Of a DNA stretch of 24,526 nt, positions 8,274 to 15,662 are shown one piece after another. The position numbers and the translations under genes were made by a program. The DNA lies in the IMG/VR virus record IMGVR_UViG_3300038701_001257, positions 1 through 24,526 of that record. One strand, 5' to 3'. The DNA is from a virus. How positions within the stretch are numbered: the stretch's first letter is position 1; every line of letters begins with the position of its first letter. The notes under the pieces are model-generated. The model was not told the origin of the DNA, did no database searches, and saw only the letters and a list, made by a program, of their open reading frames with translations.

Positions 8274-8776
8274 TGTTGACGACTGCTCAACAAGTCCGGT
8301 TGCGGATTCAAGATCAGCCGAAGTTAGCAAGAGACACATATACTGCCGATGGTGCAGCGACAGGTTTTAGCCTCCCCCACCGGAATATCACAAGTGCATC
8401 TGCATATGTAATGAACGCGGGGGCATGGTCGGCAACAGGGGCGATGTTTAGTGTGTCGGGTGAAGTGGCGTTTGCGGATGCGATTTCGGCACAGAGTGCG
8501 TTCCAAGTGGCGTACACCTATAGTGTGTTTTCCGATGAAGAAATCGCGGATTTTGTGACGGCAGGGGGTGGTATCCCCGGTGCGCGTCTGGAGGCTGTTC
8601 AAGCGTTGATGTTTGACGGATTGAAACGGTCGCGGTGGATGGCAGCGGATGGTACACAGTTTGATGATACGCAGGCTATGAGCCTTTTGAATCGTATGTA
8701 TGACCAGTTTTCCAAAGAAGCTGAGAATGATGCGCTGTTGGGTGGTGGATTGATCTCGTGGGCAGGTAATCAATGA
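8273..8776 (+). CDS. Putative head-tail connector (adaptor)
   Basis: A 167-residue protein placed where gp6/gp15-type connectors that attach under the portal are normally encoded. The N-terminal 85 residues look beta-rich with small residues (TADGAATGFSLPHRNITSASAYV). The C-terminal half is helical (DEEIADFVTAGGG...ARLEAVQALMFDGLKRSRW) and resembles the helix bundle of connector proteins. The beta insertion at the N-terminus makes it longer than the simplest connectors of about 100 residues. It overlaps both neighbours by a few bases (TAATG at its start and ATGA at its end), indicating a coupled cluster. Confidence 0.62.
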   Translation: MLTTAQQVRLRIQDQPKLARDTYTADGAATGFSLPHRNITSASAYVMNAGAWSATGAMFSVSGEVAFADAISAQSAFQVAYTYSVFSDEEIADFVTAGGGIPGARLEAVQALMFDGLKRSRWMAADGTQFDDTQAMSLLNRMYDQFSKEAENDALLGGGLISWAGNQ

Positions 8777-9144
8777 GTTATCGTGGACCACAATTTGACC
8801 GAATGGCACAACAGGCACAAGAGATTCGGCAGTATGCCGGACATACGGTAACATGGAAGCAATATGTCTCGGCTGTGACGGCTAATGCGGTGCTGGGGCT
8901 AGGTGATACATTGTATTATCGTGAGCAACCGATTACCGCCGTGATGTCATATCAAACGAATATGGAGCATCAAGCGGGGGTCGGGCAGATTGCTCGTGAG
9001 GTATTGTATGCAATGACCCCGTTTGAGATTGGAAGCCGTGATGAACTGGTGTGGCAGGGTGTGACATATCGTGTAGAAAGCGATAGCCAACCGTCACGGG
9101 TCGGAAGTCAATGGAAGTTCCGTTTGGAGCGGGGAGATAGCTAA
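8773..9144 (+). CDS. Putative head-closure (stopper) protein
   Basis: A 123-residue protein with a beta-barrel-like pattern: strands around HTVTWKQYVS, PITAVMSYQ, GDTLYYREQ and RDELVWQGVTYRVESDSQPSRVGSQWKFRLERG. The ending 'D.l.w.g..YrV.s....' is typical of gp16/HK97 gp7-type head-tail joining proteins, which plug the connector after DNA packaging. The N-terminal helix is short (QFDRMAQQAQEIRQYAG). Start ATG 8773 overlaps the upstream stop as ATGA, and its own stop overlaps the next ATG by one base. Confidence 0.65.
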   Translation: MSYRGPQFDRMAQQAQEIRQYAGHTVTWKQYVSAVTANAVLGLGDTLYYREQPITAVMSYQTNMEHQAGVGQIAREVLYAMTPFEIGSRDELVWQGVTYRVESDSQPSRVGSQWKFRLERGDS

Positions 9145-9548
9145 TGGGTACAGCGACTATTCATGCAGGTGGTGATTTGTTCCGCAACTTCCATCAGGCT
9201 GAAAAACGTCAGGTGCAAGTCGATTGGGCGGGACGCTTAATCGGCACAGAAGAACCAAATGGATTTACATGGTATGTCCCATCGGGGTTGAGTGCAGTGG
9301 CATCGGCTACGGCATTCACCTATGGTTTTTTTAATAGTGCAACGGCAAGCGGCGCGAATACCGCAAGTGCATCGGCATCCGCCATGTCATCTGGAACGGT
9401 CTATAGTCAGGTGACATTGAGCGGGCAAGCGAATTTTGCGACGGGGATGGCATATCCTATTAGCGGATCGATCACCACAGATGGTGGTAATCTATATATA
9501 GAGGCGTTTCTCGTTTGGTCGTGGAATGGCTTGAATGTTGATGGATAA
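9144..9548 (+). CDS. Putative fiber-tail adaptor-like protein
   Basis: A 134-residue beta-rich protein. Its layout, VQVDWAGRLIGTE near residues 22-35, TWYVPSGLS, then GTVYSQVTLSGQANFATGMAYPISGSITT and an aromatic C-terminal strand, resembles small phage proteins with a DY.vDW...L.gDtI..s.W.vP plan that are often labelled fiber-tail adaptors. The middle is an Ala/Ser/Thr-rich stretch (about 65-85) with low complexity. It is the last gene before the sugar cassette, and its stop is immediately followed by the palindrome at 9550. Attachment of a head or neck fiber is an inference from the pattern and position. Confidence 0.5.
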   Translation: MGTATIHAGGDLFRNFHQAEKRQVQVDWAGRLIGTEEPNGFTWYVPSGLSAVASATAFTYGFFNSATASGANTASASASAMSSGTVYSQVTLSGQANFATGMAYPISGSITTDGGNLYIEAFLVWSWNGLNVDG

Positions 9549-9549
9549 A

Positions 9550-9563
9550 CGTAAATATTTACG
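9550..9563. repeat. Recurrent palindrome, copy 4 (perfect)
   Basis: CGTAAATATTTACG, a perfect 14-base palindrome, 1 base after the stop of the fiber-tail adaptor gene and 9 bases before the GT4 start. It marks the left edge of the sugar cassette. Confidence 0.82.
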
Positions 9564-9572
9564 GGGAATACT

Positions 9573-10889
9573 ATGCAAAAAATCTTGTTAATCTCGGATA
9601 GCGGTGTGCCAACCGGATATGGTCGAATAGCTGATAATGTGGCGATTCGTCTCACACAACGTGGATTCCATGTGGTGGCGGCTTCGTTTGCGTATGATGG
9701 GTTGTTGCCTGCCATGATGAATGGGCATCCCCTGCCGTATCATGTTGCGACATTGCAGTTAAAACGGGCGATGGGTAACTGGGGCGAGGATGTTATGAAG
9801 CTGGTGGGGGCCGTGCAACCGGATGTGATTATGGTGATACAAGATGCGCCGTACGCGGAACAGGTGCGACACTTGCCGATTGATTGGAGCCAGCATAAGT
9901 TTGTGGTGGTTACCCCTGTGGATGGTGTGCCGATTGCACCGCAATGGGTTGAGTTACTGAAGCAATCCGATGCAGCCCTGAGTATTTCCGAATTTGGGGT
10001 AAATGCGTACCGTCAAGCGGGTGTGCCGATTACATTATGCCGTCCGGGTGTGAATCTCAATACATTTTATCCCCTGCATCCCCTACAAAAAGCTGAATTG
10101 CGGGCTAAATTAGGTGTTCCACAGGATGCGTTTATCTTGGGGACGATGGCACAGAATCAAGGGCGTAAGGCAGTGCCTAAGATGTTAGAAGCCTTCTTTA
10201 AGTTTGCGACAGATAAACCGAATGCCCTGTATTTGCTGGATATGGATAAGGTCAGTGCGATGGGTTGGAATATCCCTGATGTGTGTAAACAACGGGGATG
10301 GGATGTAAAGCGTTTGATCTTCCGTGAGGATTGCGAACGTCACGGGATTACTGAATTGCGCGAACGGTATAACCTATTGGATGCCCATGCTGTGATTAGC
10401 CACCGTGAAGGGTACGGTATCCCGTTGCAAGAGGCGATGGCGTGTGGTGTGGTCAGCATGGCACTAGACTATTGTTCGGGATCGGAGATTGTCGGGCAGA
10501 GCCGTGGATTGCTAATTCAACCTATTGATTATGATAATCCCTCGACATGGGGCGGTGCGAATGATCTATTCCCGGATGTTGATGATATGGTGGGTAAATT
10601 AAATTTGATTTACGAACGTCCCCATTATCGGGAGTATTTAGCACACAACGGGATGGTATGGGCACGTCAGCAAACGTGGGATAATGCAACGGATGCTGTG
10701 TATCAGGCGTTATGTGGGTTGTATGCGCCGAAAGTTGAGCCGATTATGATGCCTCCCCCACCACCAACGATTGGCCCCGATCAACCACCCGCCCCTATTC
10801 CAGAGCCAAAAGAGCCAACCCCTGATAAGCCGAAAGCAACGATTATTCATAGCAACGGTGTGATAGAGACACCACAGGGAGCGGATTAA
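9573..10889 (+). CDS. GT4-like glycosyltransferase (GT-B fold)
   Basis: A 438-residue glycosyltransferase. The N-terminal Rossmann domain starts KILLISDSGVPTGYGRIADN with a Gly-rich acceptor loop. The C-terminal donor domain contains ILGTMAQNQGRKAVPKMLEAF at 188-209 and the retaining-enzyme E-x7-E motif EGYGIPLQE (E279, E287) followed by ACGVV, where nucleotide sugar binds. The last 45 residues are a Pro-rich linker (PPPPPTIGPDQPPAPIPEPKEPTP) that could tether another factor. It opens a four-gene cassette: the stop overlaps the GT2 gene by one base. The sugar and acceptor cannot be read from sequence. GGGGA precedes the ATG, directly after the palindrome. Confidence 0.9.
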   Translation: MQKILLISDSGVPTGYGRIADNVAIRLTQRGFHVVAASFAYDGLLPAMMNGHPLPYHVATLQLKRAMGNWGEDVMKLVGAVQPDVIMVIQDAPYAEQVRHLPIDWSQHKFVVVTPVDGVPIAPQWVELLKQSDAALSISEFGVNAYRQAGVPITLCRPGVNLNTFYPLHPLQKAELRAKLGVPQDAFILGTMAQNQGRKAVPKMLEAFFKFATDKPNALYLLDMDKVSAMGWNIPDVCKQRGWDVKRLIFREDCERHGITELRERYNLLDAHAVISHREGYGIPLQEAMACGVVSMALDYCSGSEIVGQSRGLLIQPIDYDNPSTWGGANDLFPDVDDMVGKLNLIYERPHYREYLAHNGMVWARQQTWDNATDAVYQALCGLYAPKVEPIMMPPPPPTIGPDQPPAPIPEPKEPTPDKPKATIIHSNGVIETPQGAD

Positions 10890-11665
10890 TGGCGACCTTA
10901 TCGGTAGTGATCCCTGCTTATAATGATCCTCTTTCGGTATTGAGAGCGTTAAATAGTTTGCAGGGTACGGCAGATGGTGAGCATGAGTATATTGTGCAGG
11001 ATGATTATGTCTTAAATCCGATTGGGATTGAGGCAGTGATACCGCCATGTGCTGCGAGTGTCCGGCGGAATGCAAAGAACCTCGGTTTTGGGGGGAATTG
11101 TAATGCAGGGGCAGCGCGGGCAAATGGTGACATCCTGTTGTTTTTTAATCAGGATTGTTATGCGGTGCCGGAGTTGTCTAAAGGCTGGGATACGGAATTG
11201 CTCAAGGTGTTTGATAATCCACTGGTGGGGGTGGCAGGGGTTAAGTTACTGTTTCCCACAGGTGCGATTCAACATGCGGGTATTTGGTTTGATGGTCACT
11301 GTCAACCATTCCATCGGTATCTAGGTTATCAGGATCGGGATTATGCACCCGCGAATCAACCGGAGGAAGTGCCAGCGGTGACAGGTGCGGCGTTGGCTGT
11401 GCGGGCGGATGTGTTCCATCAGTTGGGTGGTTTTGATGCTGAGGCGTACCCCGGTGGATATTTTGAAGATATTGACCTGTGCGGGCGGGTAGCACAAGCG
11501 GGTTATGCGATCTGGTATCAGCCGACGATAACATTTATCCATGTGGTAGGGACATCGGGGGGTAATCCGAATTTTGCACGGAATGCACAGATGTTCAAAG
11601 CGCGATGGGTCGATGCGGGGAAGATTGAACCTGATGTGCGGGCAGTGAAGGAACGGTGGTGGTAG
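10889..11665 (+). CDS. GT2-like glycosyltransferase (GT-A fold)
   Basis: A 258-residue family 2 transferase resembling rhamnosyl/GalNAc transferases. It begins with the canonical LSVVIPAYNDP, has RNAKNLGFGGNCNAGAARANGD at 60-81, a metal-site equivalent FFNQDC at 85-90 in place of a plain DXD, VTGAALAVRADVFHQLGGFD at 164-183, and FEDIDLCGR at 192-200 as the acceptor/base region. No membrane helix is present, so it is probably cytosolic. The start overlaps the GT4 stop (TAATG) and the stop abuts the next ATG with no gap, so the three transferase genes are translationally coupled. Donor and acceptor are unknown. Confidence 0.9.
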   Translation: MATLSVVIPAYNDPLSVLRALNSLQGTADGEHEYIVQDDYVLNPIGIEAVIPPCAASVRRNAKNLGFGGNCNAGAARANGDILLFFNQDCYAVPELSKGWDTELLKVFDNPLVGVAGVKLLFPTGAIQHAGIWFDGHCQPFHRYLGYQDRDYAPANQPEEVPAVTGAALAVRADVFHQLGGFDAEAYPGGYFEDIDLCGRVAQAGYAIWYQPTITFIHVVGTSGGNPNFARNAQMFKARWVDAGKIEPDVRAVKERWW

Positions 11666-12553
11666 ATGAAAATATTACTTAGTTACATCCATTATCCGGT
11701 GTGTAGTGGACGATATGTCAAGGATGCGTTGATGCGTCTGGGGCATGATGTGAAGTCGTGCGGGTGGTCAACGGAGAATACCATCTGGGGGATGCAGGTT
11801 CATCCGAAGCATAATCATTACCCTGATGCGCCGATTGATGGTGCGATTGAGGGATGGACACCTGACCTAGTGATATTGATGGATAGCGCGTATACCTTCC
11901 ATCATCCGGTGTATGGAGATGTTCCGCATGTGGTGTATGGTGTGGATAATCACGTCCGAGATTACCGCCAAGATGGGATGACACATTATTTTGTAGCGCA
12001 CAAGTCATCCAGCCTGATGGATATGAAAGCCGATGATGTGACATGGTTGCCGTGCGGATTTGACCCTGAGGCGTTCACCCCGTCTGATATTGAGATGGAA
12101 TCACGGGATTATGATGTGACGTTGGTCGGCGTGTTGTATGAAAGCCGGGTGCGGATGTTAGAGGCAATGGCACAAGCTGATCTTGATGTATTTGCAGGAA
12201 CGGGTTTGTTGTATGAGGATTATGCACAGGCGTACCAGAATAGCCGATTTGCATTGAATGTATCGGTAAAGGGCGATTTGAATCAGCGTATTTTTGAAAC
12301 GGCTGCGCTGGGTTGTGTGGTGTTGACACAGCCGATACCCGATCTGGAGTTGATTGATTACCCGAAAGACCAGATTTTGACGTATAAGACGTGCAAGGGT
12401 GCGATAGAGATGGTGCGTAAGTTTAGCCCTACCCCGCTGGATTTGGCATGGTTGCAAGCGCATACGTGGGATGCCCGTATACAGGTTGTGATAGACTGGT
12501 ATCAAACAACGTGTGAGAAGAAAGCGACAAAACGTGCCAAAACCGATGCTTAA
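11666..12553 (+). CDS. CgeB-like glycosyltransferase
   Basis: A 295-residue GT-B type protein of the CgeB/Glyco_trans_1_2 kind. The N-terminal domain starts MKILLSYIHYPVCSGRYVKDAL and carries PDLVILMDSAYTFHHPVYGDVPHVVYGVDNH. The C-terminal domain has DVTLVGVLYESR, FAGTG, and the hallmark LNQRIFETAALGCVVLTQPIPDL at about 205-227. It lacks the exact E-x7-E of GT4 but has the E..A.G motif of this family. The start is adjacent to the GT2 stop and the 3' end overlaps the methyltransferase. It probably acts with its neighbours on one glycan. The basic C-terminal tail (KKATKRAKTDA) is unexplained. Confidence 0.82.
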   Translation: MKILLSYIHYPVCSGRYVKDALMRLGHDVKSCGWSTENTIWGMQVHPKHNHYPDAPIDGAIEGWTPDLVILMDSAYTFHHPVYGDVPHVVYGVDNHVRDYRQDGMTHYFVAHKSSSLMDMKADDVTWLPCGFDPEAFTPSDIEMESRDYDVTLVGVLYESRVRMLEAMAQADLDVFAGTGLLYEDYAQAYQNSRFALNVSVKGDLNQRIFETAALGCVVLTQPIPDLELIDYPKDQILTYKTCKGAIEMVRKFSPTPLDLAWLQAHTWDARIQVVIDWYQTTCEKKATKRAKTDA

Positions 12554-13196
12554 TCTGGGATGTGGAAAGATTATCCTACCGTGTGAGAAACCGGATCATC
12601 ATCAGTTGGTTGAAGATGAGATTTACAGCTATCCGCATTGGGTCAATATCGATAAGAATGATGCGGAGGGTGTTGATCGGTGTATGAACTTGTTCCAGTA
12701 TCCGTGGGATTTGGAAGATAATGCGTATAGTGGTGCATTGCTTAGCCATGTGTGTGAGCATATCCCACATGAGATACAGACATCCTTTGAAAGGACAAGT
12801 AATTGGGATCGGTGTCGAGAACTTCTTGATATGCAAGATGGTTGGTTTGCATTTTTCTCAGAGTTATATCGGGTGTTGGAAGATGGGGCGCGGGTGCATA
12901 TTATTAGCCCGTACCGGGGAACGGATGGTGCAGTGAGTGATCCGACACATACCCGACAGTTGAATGAGTATTCGTTCCAGCATAGCATGGAGCCGAACTC
13001 AGATGCCCCGTTTGATTATAATCGTAAGTTGCATTTTCGGGTGGATGACCATACACCGATGCGGGCAATGCCAGACTTCTGGGGAGAGCCTTATTTTGTG
13101 GATGGTGTGCCAACGGATGCTTTCTTCCATGCGGTGCGTACCCGATATAATGTCGTGCTTGATTTTTATGTGCGAATGACGGTGGTAAAAGACTAA
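12546..13196 (+). CDS. Class I SAM-dependent methyltransferase
   Basis: A 216-residue methyltransferase. It opens with motif I MLNLGCGK, which binds S-adenosylmethionine, followed by VNIDKNDAEGVDRCMNLFQ as motif II (acidic residue after beta-2), SHVCEHIPH as the motif preceding the active site, and FSELYRVLEDGARVHIISPY as the post-motif helix and strand. This layout matches small methyltransferases that accompany glycosyltransferases and often act on sugars. ATG 12546 is preferred because it begins exactly at motif I; GTG 12513 and GTG 12534 are in-frame alternatives. It overlaps the previous gene by 8 bases. Methylation of the sugar built by the three upstream enzymes is an inference. Confidence 0.84.
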   Translation: MLNLGCGKIILPCEKPDHHQLVEDEIYSYPHWVNIDKNDAEGVDRCMNLFQYPWDLEDNAYSGALLSHVCEHIPHEIQTSFERTSNWDRCRELLDMQDGWFAFFSELYRVLEDGARVHIISPYRGTDGAVSDPTHTRQLNEYSFQHSMEPNSDAPFDYNRKLHFRVDDHTPMRAMPDFWGEPYFVDGVPTDAFFHAVRTRYNVVLDFYVRMTVVKD

Positions 13197-13197
13197 C

Positions 13198-13209
13198 CGT
13201 AACCTTACG
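13198..13209. repeat. CGTAA/TTACG inverted repeat after the sugar cassette
   Basis: CGTAACCTTACG directly follows the methyltransferase stop. Its arms are those of the recurrent palindrome with a CC centre. It may be a diverged copy marking the right edge of the cassette, or chance. Confidence 0.45.
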
Positions 13210-13224
13210 ATAAGCATGTATATG

Positions 13225-13250
13225 AGGCTCCCTAACGGGGGCTTTTTTAT
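13225..13250 (+). terminator. Rho-independent terminator closing the sugar cassette
   Basis: Stem AGGCTCCC/GGGGGCTT with a TAAC loop (6 strong pairs plus two weaker), followed by a run of six T. The U-tract runs into TATTTGGAG, the ribosome binding site of the next gene, leaving no space for a new promoter. Confidence 0.85.
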
Positions 13251-13262
13251 TTGGAGATGCCG

Positions 13263-13643
13263 ATGTTAGATTTTAATTTTGATTCGACCGGATGGGAACA
13301 GCTTGAGAATGAGGCGAAAGGCACACCGGATAAGGTCAATAAGGCAGTGAAGTTTGTGCTGCGAAAAACAGCCTTTTGGGGTAAGCGAAAGGTTCAGCGT
13401 CAAATGCCTGTGGATTCGGGTGCGGCGCGGGCTAGCTGGGGTGCGGAAGGTGAAGCGGGCATCTGGTACTTTATGAATAATGACACAACACATGTGCAAG
13501 GGTCGAGATTACCTTATATCCAGCGATTGAATGAGGGGCATTCTAAACAGGCACCGGCGGGCTTTATTGATGTGATCGAAGAACAGATGATTGAGTTGTT
13601 TATCGATGATATGGCACGTGAGATGTTGGAGATATTAGGGTGA
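13263..13643 (+). CDS. HK97 gp10-like neck/tail-completion protein
   Basis: A 126-residue protein of the HK97 gp10 type, which acts at the head-tail joint. The typical pattern is present: FDSTGWEQLENEAKGTPDKVNKAVKFVLRKTAFWGKRKVQRQMPVDSGAARASW, in which the K...A...G..VDSGALR-like element (MPVDSGAARASW) is the family hallmark, followed by a YIQRLNEGHSKQAPAGFID strand-loop region. ATG 13263 is chosen because TTGGAG at 13251-13256 is 6 bases upstream; the ATG at 13257 is too close. The ribosome binding site abuts the terminator of the preceding cassette. The stop overlaps the next GTG start as GTGA. Confidence 0.82.
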   Translation: MLDFNFDSTGWEQLENEAKGTPDKVNKAVKFVLRKTAFWGKRKVQRQMPVDSGAARASWGAEGEAGIWYFMNNDTTHVQGSRLPYIQRLNEGHSKQAPAGFIDVIEEQMIELFIDDMAREMLEILG

Positions 13644-14158
13644 ATCCGTCAAATACATTCAATATTGAGACGAGCTTAAATAGCTGGCTTCAAACAGAAC
13701 TGGATAGCTATACCCCACCCGCGTTCTTCTCTGGTTTTCCGGGCAGTCGATTGATTATGAATATGCCTGAGGAGCCTGTGAATGTGCCTGCGTTTAGTTT
13801 GCACCATTTGCTGATTGGTGTGCGGAATGAACATCAAGGGCGGCGAACGGGTGTCAATGAGCGTGGGGGACTCTATGAGGCGTTTATGGATGTGTCGGCG
13901 TGGGTATCACGCAAGAATGTGAATTGGGTGGCAGATGGTCGGTGGATGTGTGCGATTGTGACGGACATTGTGGAAAAGACGACTGCGGTGCAAATCACGG
14001 ATTATTTGACCGATTATCCTGATTCGGACGATGTTGAGTATGCGATTTATATAGGGGATATTGATGCCCGGCAAACACAGCCGGATGACAACCCTGATTT
14101 TGAACGGCAACGATTTTTGATTAAGTATCATACGATTTTGAGGAGTGATGTATCATGA
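13640..14158 (+). CDS. Putative tail terminator protein
   Basis: A 172-residue alpha/beta protein in the position of the tail terminator (gpU-like), which caps the tail tube at the head end. An N-terminal helix (NIETSLNSWLQTELDSY) is followed by strands such as PAFSLHHLLIGVRN and EAFMDVSAWVSRKN, a helix (WMCAIVTDIVEKTTAVQITDYL) and a final strand FERQRFLIKYHTILR. This order is common in tail-terminator folds, but no residue-level signature is visible. GTG 13640 overlaps the upstream stop. The 3' end overlaps the next ATG by 4 bases (ATGA). Confidence 0.6.
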   Translation: MNPSNTFNIETSLNSWLQTELDSYTPPAFFSGFPGSRLIMNMPEEPVNVPAFSLHHLLIGVRNEHQGRRTGVNERGGLYEAFMDVSAWVSRKNVNWVADGRWMCAIVTDIVEKTTAVQITDYLTDYPDSDDVEYAIYIGDIDARQTQPDDNPDFERQRFLIKYHTILRSDVS

Positions 14159-14595
14159 GTGATGTATTTAATATGAGAGAAGGCATCCTATCATGGGTGT
14201 CGGCAAGTGGTAATAGTAATGCATGGGCAACCGGAGCAAGCTCCCCTAGTGGTTCGGCGATTGCGTTTATCCGCGACTTTACATTCGGGTCGGGGCAGAC
14301 GATTAACACGGTGATGAATCGTGGTGTGCCGAATCATCATAAGATTGTGGATGCCCAACCGATTTCGGTAAGTTTTACTTATGGGTATTCGGGATTGAGT
14401 GGTGTCCCTCATTATCCGGTACATCTGGAATTTAAGCTGCGTAACCCAATCACGGATGCGAGTGCATACTTCCACTTTCATAATTCCTTCCGCACCACCC
14501 ATGACTTTACAGAGAATGCCGAAGAAAATACACTGGCTGATGCGTTTGTTGCGCTGGGGATGACTCACGCGACGGCAAGCGGGTATCTGTCGTAA
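14155..14595 (+). CDS. Putative tail tube-type virion protein (first copy)
   Basis: A 146-residue beta-rich protein. It contains a Ser/Ala/Gly-rich segment (SGNSNAWATGASSPSGSA) and strands FIRDFTFGSGQTINTV, QPISVSFTYGYSG and PVHLEFKLRNPI, typical of tail tube subunits. It lies between the tail terminator and the chaperone genes, where the major tail protein belongs. The adjacent 131-residue gene has a related overall plan (strand-rich, 'V.vSFs.' motif), so one may be the tube protein and the other a companion. GAGGAGTG precedes ATG 14155. Which one forms the tube cannot be decided here. Confidence 0.58.
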   Translation: MSDVFNMREGILSWVSASGNSNAWATGASSPSGSAIAFIRDFTFGSGQTINTVMNRGVPNHHKIVDAQPISVSFTYGYSGLSGVPHYPVHLEFKLRNPITDASAYFHFHNSFRTTHDFTENAEENTLADAFVALGMTHATASGYLS

Positions 14596-14596
14596 A

Positions 14597-14992
14597 ATGG
14601 ACGGATTTTCATTTAGTGAGGGGCAATTGTGGTTGTGGACGGGGGTGAATCCGTCAAGTGCGATTGCCTATGTTGAAAATACCAATGTGAATATCACTAA
14701 GGGGGTGGCAAATCCACAGTCGGTGAATGGTACGTATTATAATACTGTGACCGGGCAACGGGTGGATGTGTCATTCTCGCTGGTATTTACACCGGATATG
14801 GCATTGTTCCGGATGTTTGATTCCCCGACGGCGGTTCATATGAAATTGGATCATCAGTATAACGGGATGTCTGCCGGGATGATCCTGTACAGTGGGATTT
14901 TTGATAGCTTTGCGATTAATGGTAATCAGGGCGGGATGTTCACCACCCCGTTACGATACCATGCGAATATATGGAGCGCGTATGGACGATAA
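14597..14992 (+). CDS. Putative tail tube-type virion protein (second copy)
   Basis: A 131-residue beta-rich protein: SFSEGQLWLWTGVNPSSAIAYVENTNVNITKGV, then TYYNTVTGQRVDVSFSLVFTP, then AVHMKLDHQYNGM and SGIFDSFAINGNQGG. The plan of a long N-terminal strand, 'VDVSFSLVF', and a C-terminal beta-hairpin fits a phage tail tube protein and parallels the preceding gene. It starts one base after the previous stop with no obvious Shine-Dalgarno, suggesting coupled translation. Its 3' end overlaps the chaperone start by 11 bases. Confidence 0.62.
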   Translation: MDGFSFSEGQLWLWTGVNPSSAIAYVENTNVNITKGVANPQSVNGTYYNTVTGQRVDVSFSLVFTPDMALFRMFDSPTAVHMKLDHQYNGMSAGMILYSGIFDSFAINGNQGGMFTTPLRYHANIWSAYGR

Positions 14993-15488
14993 TAAGACGC
15001 ATCAAGTGACAAAAGTAACGTCGTTTGTGGATTTGAAGAAGAACACGCCTGATACGGTTACGATGCAGGTGGCGTATGGTGATGACCTGATTGAATTTGA
15101 AGTGAAGACATTGGGGGCTGCCCAGTGGATGGAACTTGACCATCGTGTGGCGCATCCGACAAAGGTTCAGACGGGTGTAGGCTCATCGGGTCCTGTGTAT
15201 GATTACAATGATCCGGTGTATCAACAGGGATTGCGCCAGCGTCGGGATCGGGTGACATTGTTGCGCCTTGCCGCGTGTCTACAAGTGCAGATAGCTGGGG
15301 ATACGCTGGAAGATAAGGCGGATTGGTTGTATGACAACTTTGATGTTGGATTTTTGGCGGCGATTAGTGCGAAGTTGTCTGATTTGCATAATGAAGGGGA
15401 AGCGACGATCTTAGCCCGTCGGGATACGTTTCAGCGCAATGGACATCCGACGGTTGCGGGTGATGGAGACACTGAGGTTGACGCATGA
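14982..15488 (+). CDS. Tail assembly chaperone (gpG-like)
   Basis: A 168-residue protein that probably coats the tape measure during tail assembly. A beta N-terminus (TKVTSFVDLKKNTPDTVTMQVAYGDDLIEFEVKTLG) leads to a helical C-terminal half (VTLLRLAACLQVQIAG...DKADWLYDNFDVGFLAAISAKLSDLH), the usual plan for gpG-type chaperones upstream of the tape measure. ATG 14982 is chosen because GGAG at 14973-14976 lies 5 bases upstream; the open frame extends further upstream but inside the previous gene. The stop TGA at 15486-15488 lies within a second, +1 frame that continues to 15660, a layout reminiscent of frameshifted chaperone pairs. Confidence 0.68.
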   Translation: MDDNKTHQVTKVTSFVDLKKNTPDTVTMQVAYGDDLIEFEVKTLGAAQWMELDHRVAHPTKVQTGVGSSGPVYDYNDPVYQQGLRQRRDRVTLLRLAACLQVQIAGDTLEDKADWLYDNFDVGFLAAISAKLSDLHNEGEATILARRDTFQRNGHPTVAGDGDTEVDA

Positions 15489-15660
15489 GCAATGGTACAC
15501 CCTCCCCAAGTGGGAACGGGATACATGGCTCGCCCGTGAGATGTACAAGGAAGATTATTATCGCAAGCTGAAAAGTGCATTGATTGATAAGACCAGCCAG
15601 AAGTTAAGTAGTCCCCATGCGTTAGCCCCGGCTTATTATTTGCAGAGCCTACTGGTGTGA
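15463..15660 (+). CDS. Second tail assembly chaperone (gpT-like), possibly a frameshift product
   Basis: An approximately 65-residue product, ETLRLTHEQWYTLPKWERDTWLAREMYKEDYYRKLKSALID..., with the 'W..LP.WERD..LA' pattern of the downstream halves of gpG/gpGT-type chaperones. It overlaps the upstream gene in the +1 (equivalently -2) frame. The frame is open from 15415. Possible independent starts are ATG 15439, ATG 15463 and TTG 15478; the last has GGAG at 15465-15468 with 9-base spacing. No canonical slippery heptamer is visible in the overlap, so separate initiation and frameshifting both remain possible. The protein precedes the palindrome at 15663. Confidence 0.6.
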   Translation: METLRLTHEQWYTLPKWERDTWLAREMYKEDYYRKLKSALIDKTSQKLSSPHALAPAYYLQSLLV

Positions 15661-15662
15661 TT

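Noticed and set aside
8324-8854. Long minus-strand open frame (176 residues) opposite the connector
   Set aside because: It spans two coupled plus-strand genes and has composition typical of a shadow frame.
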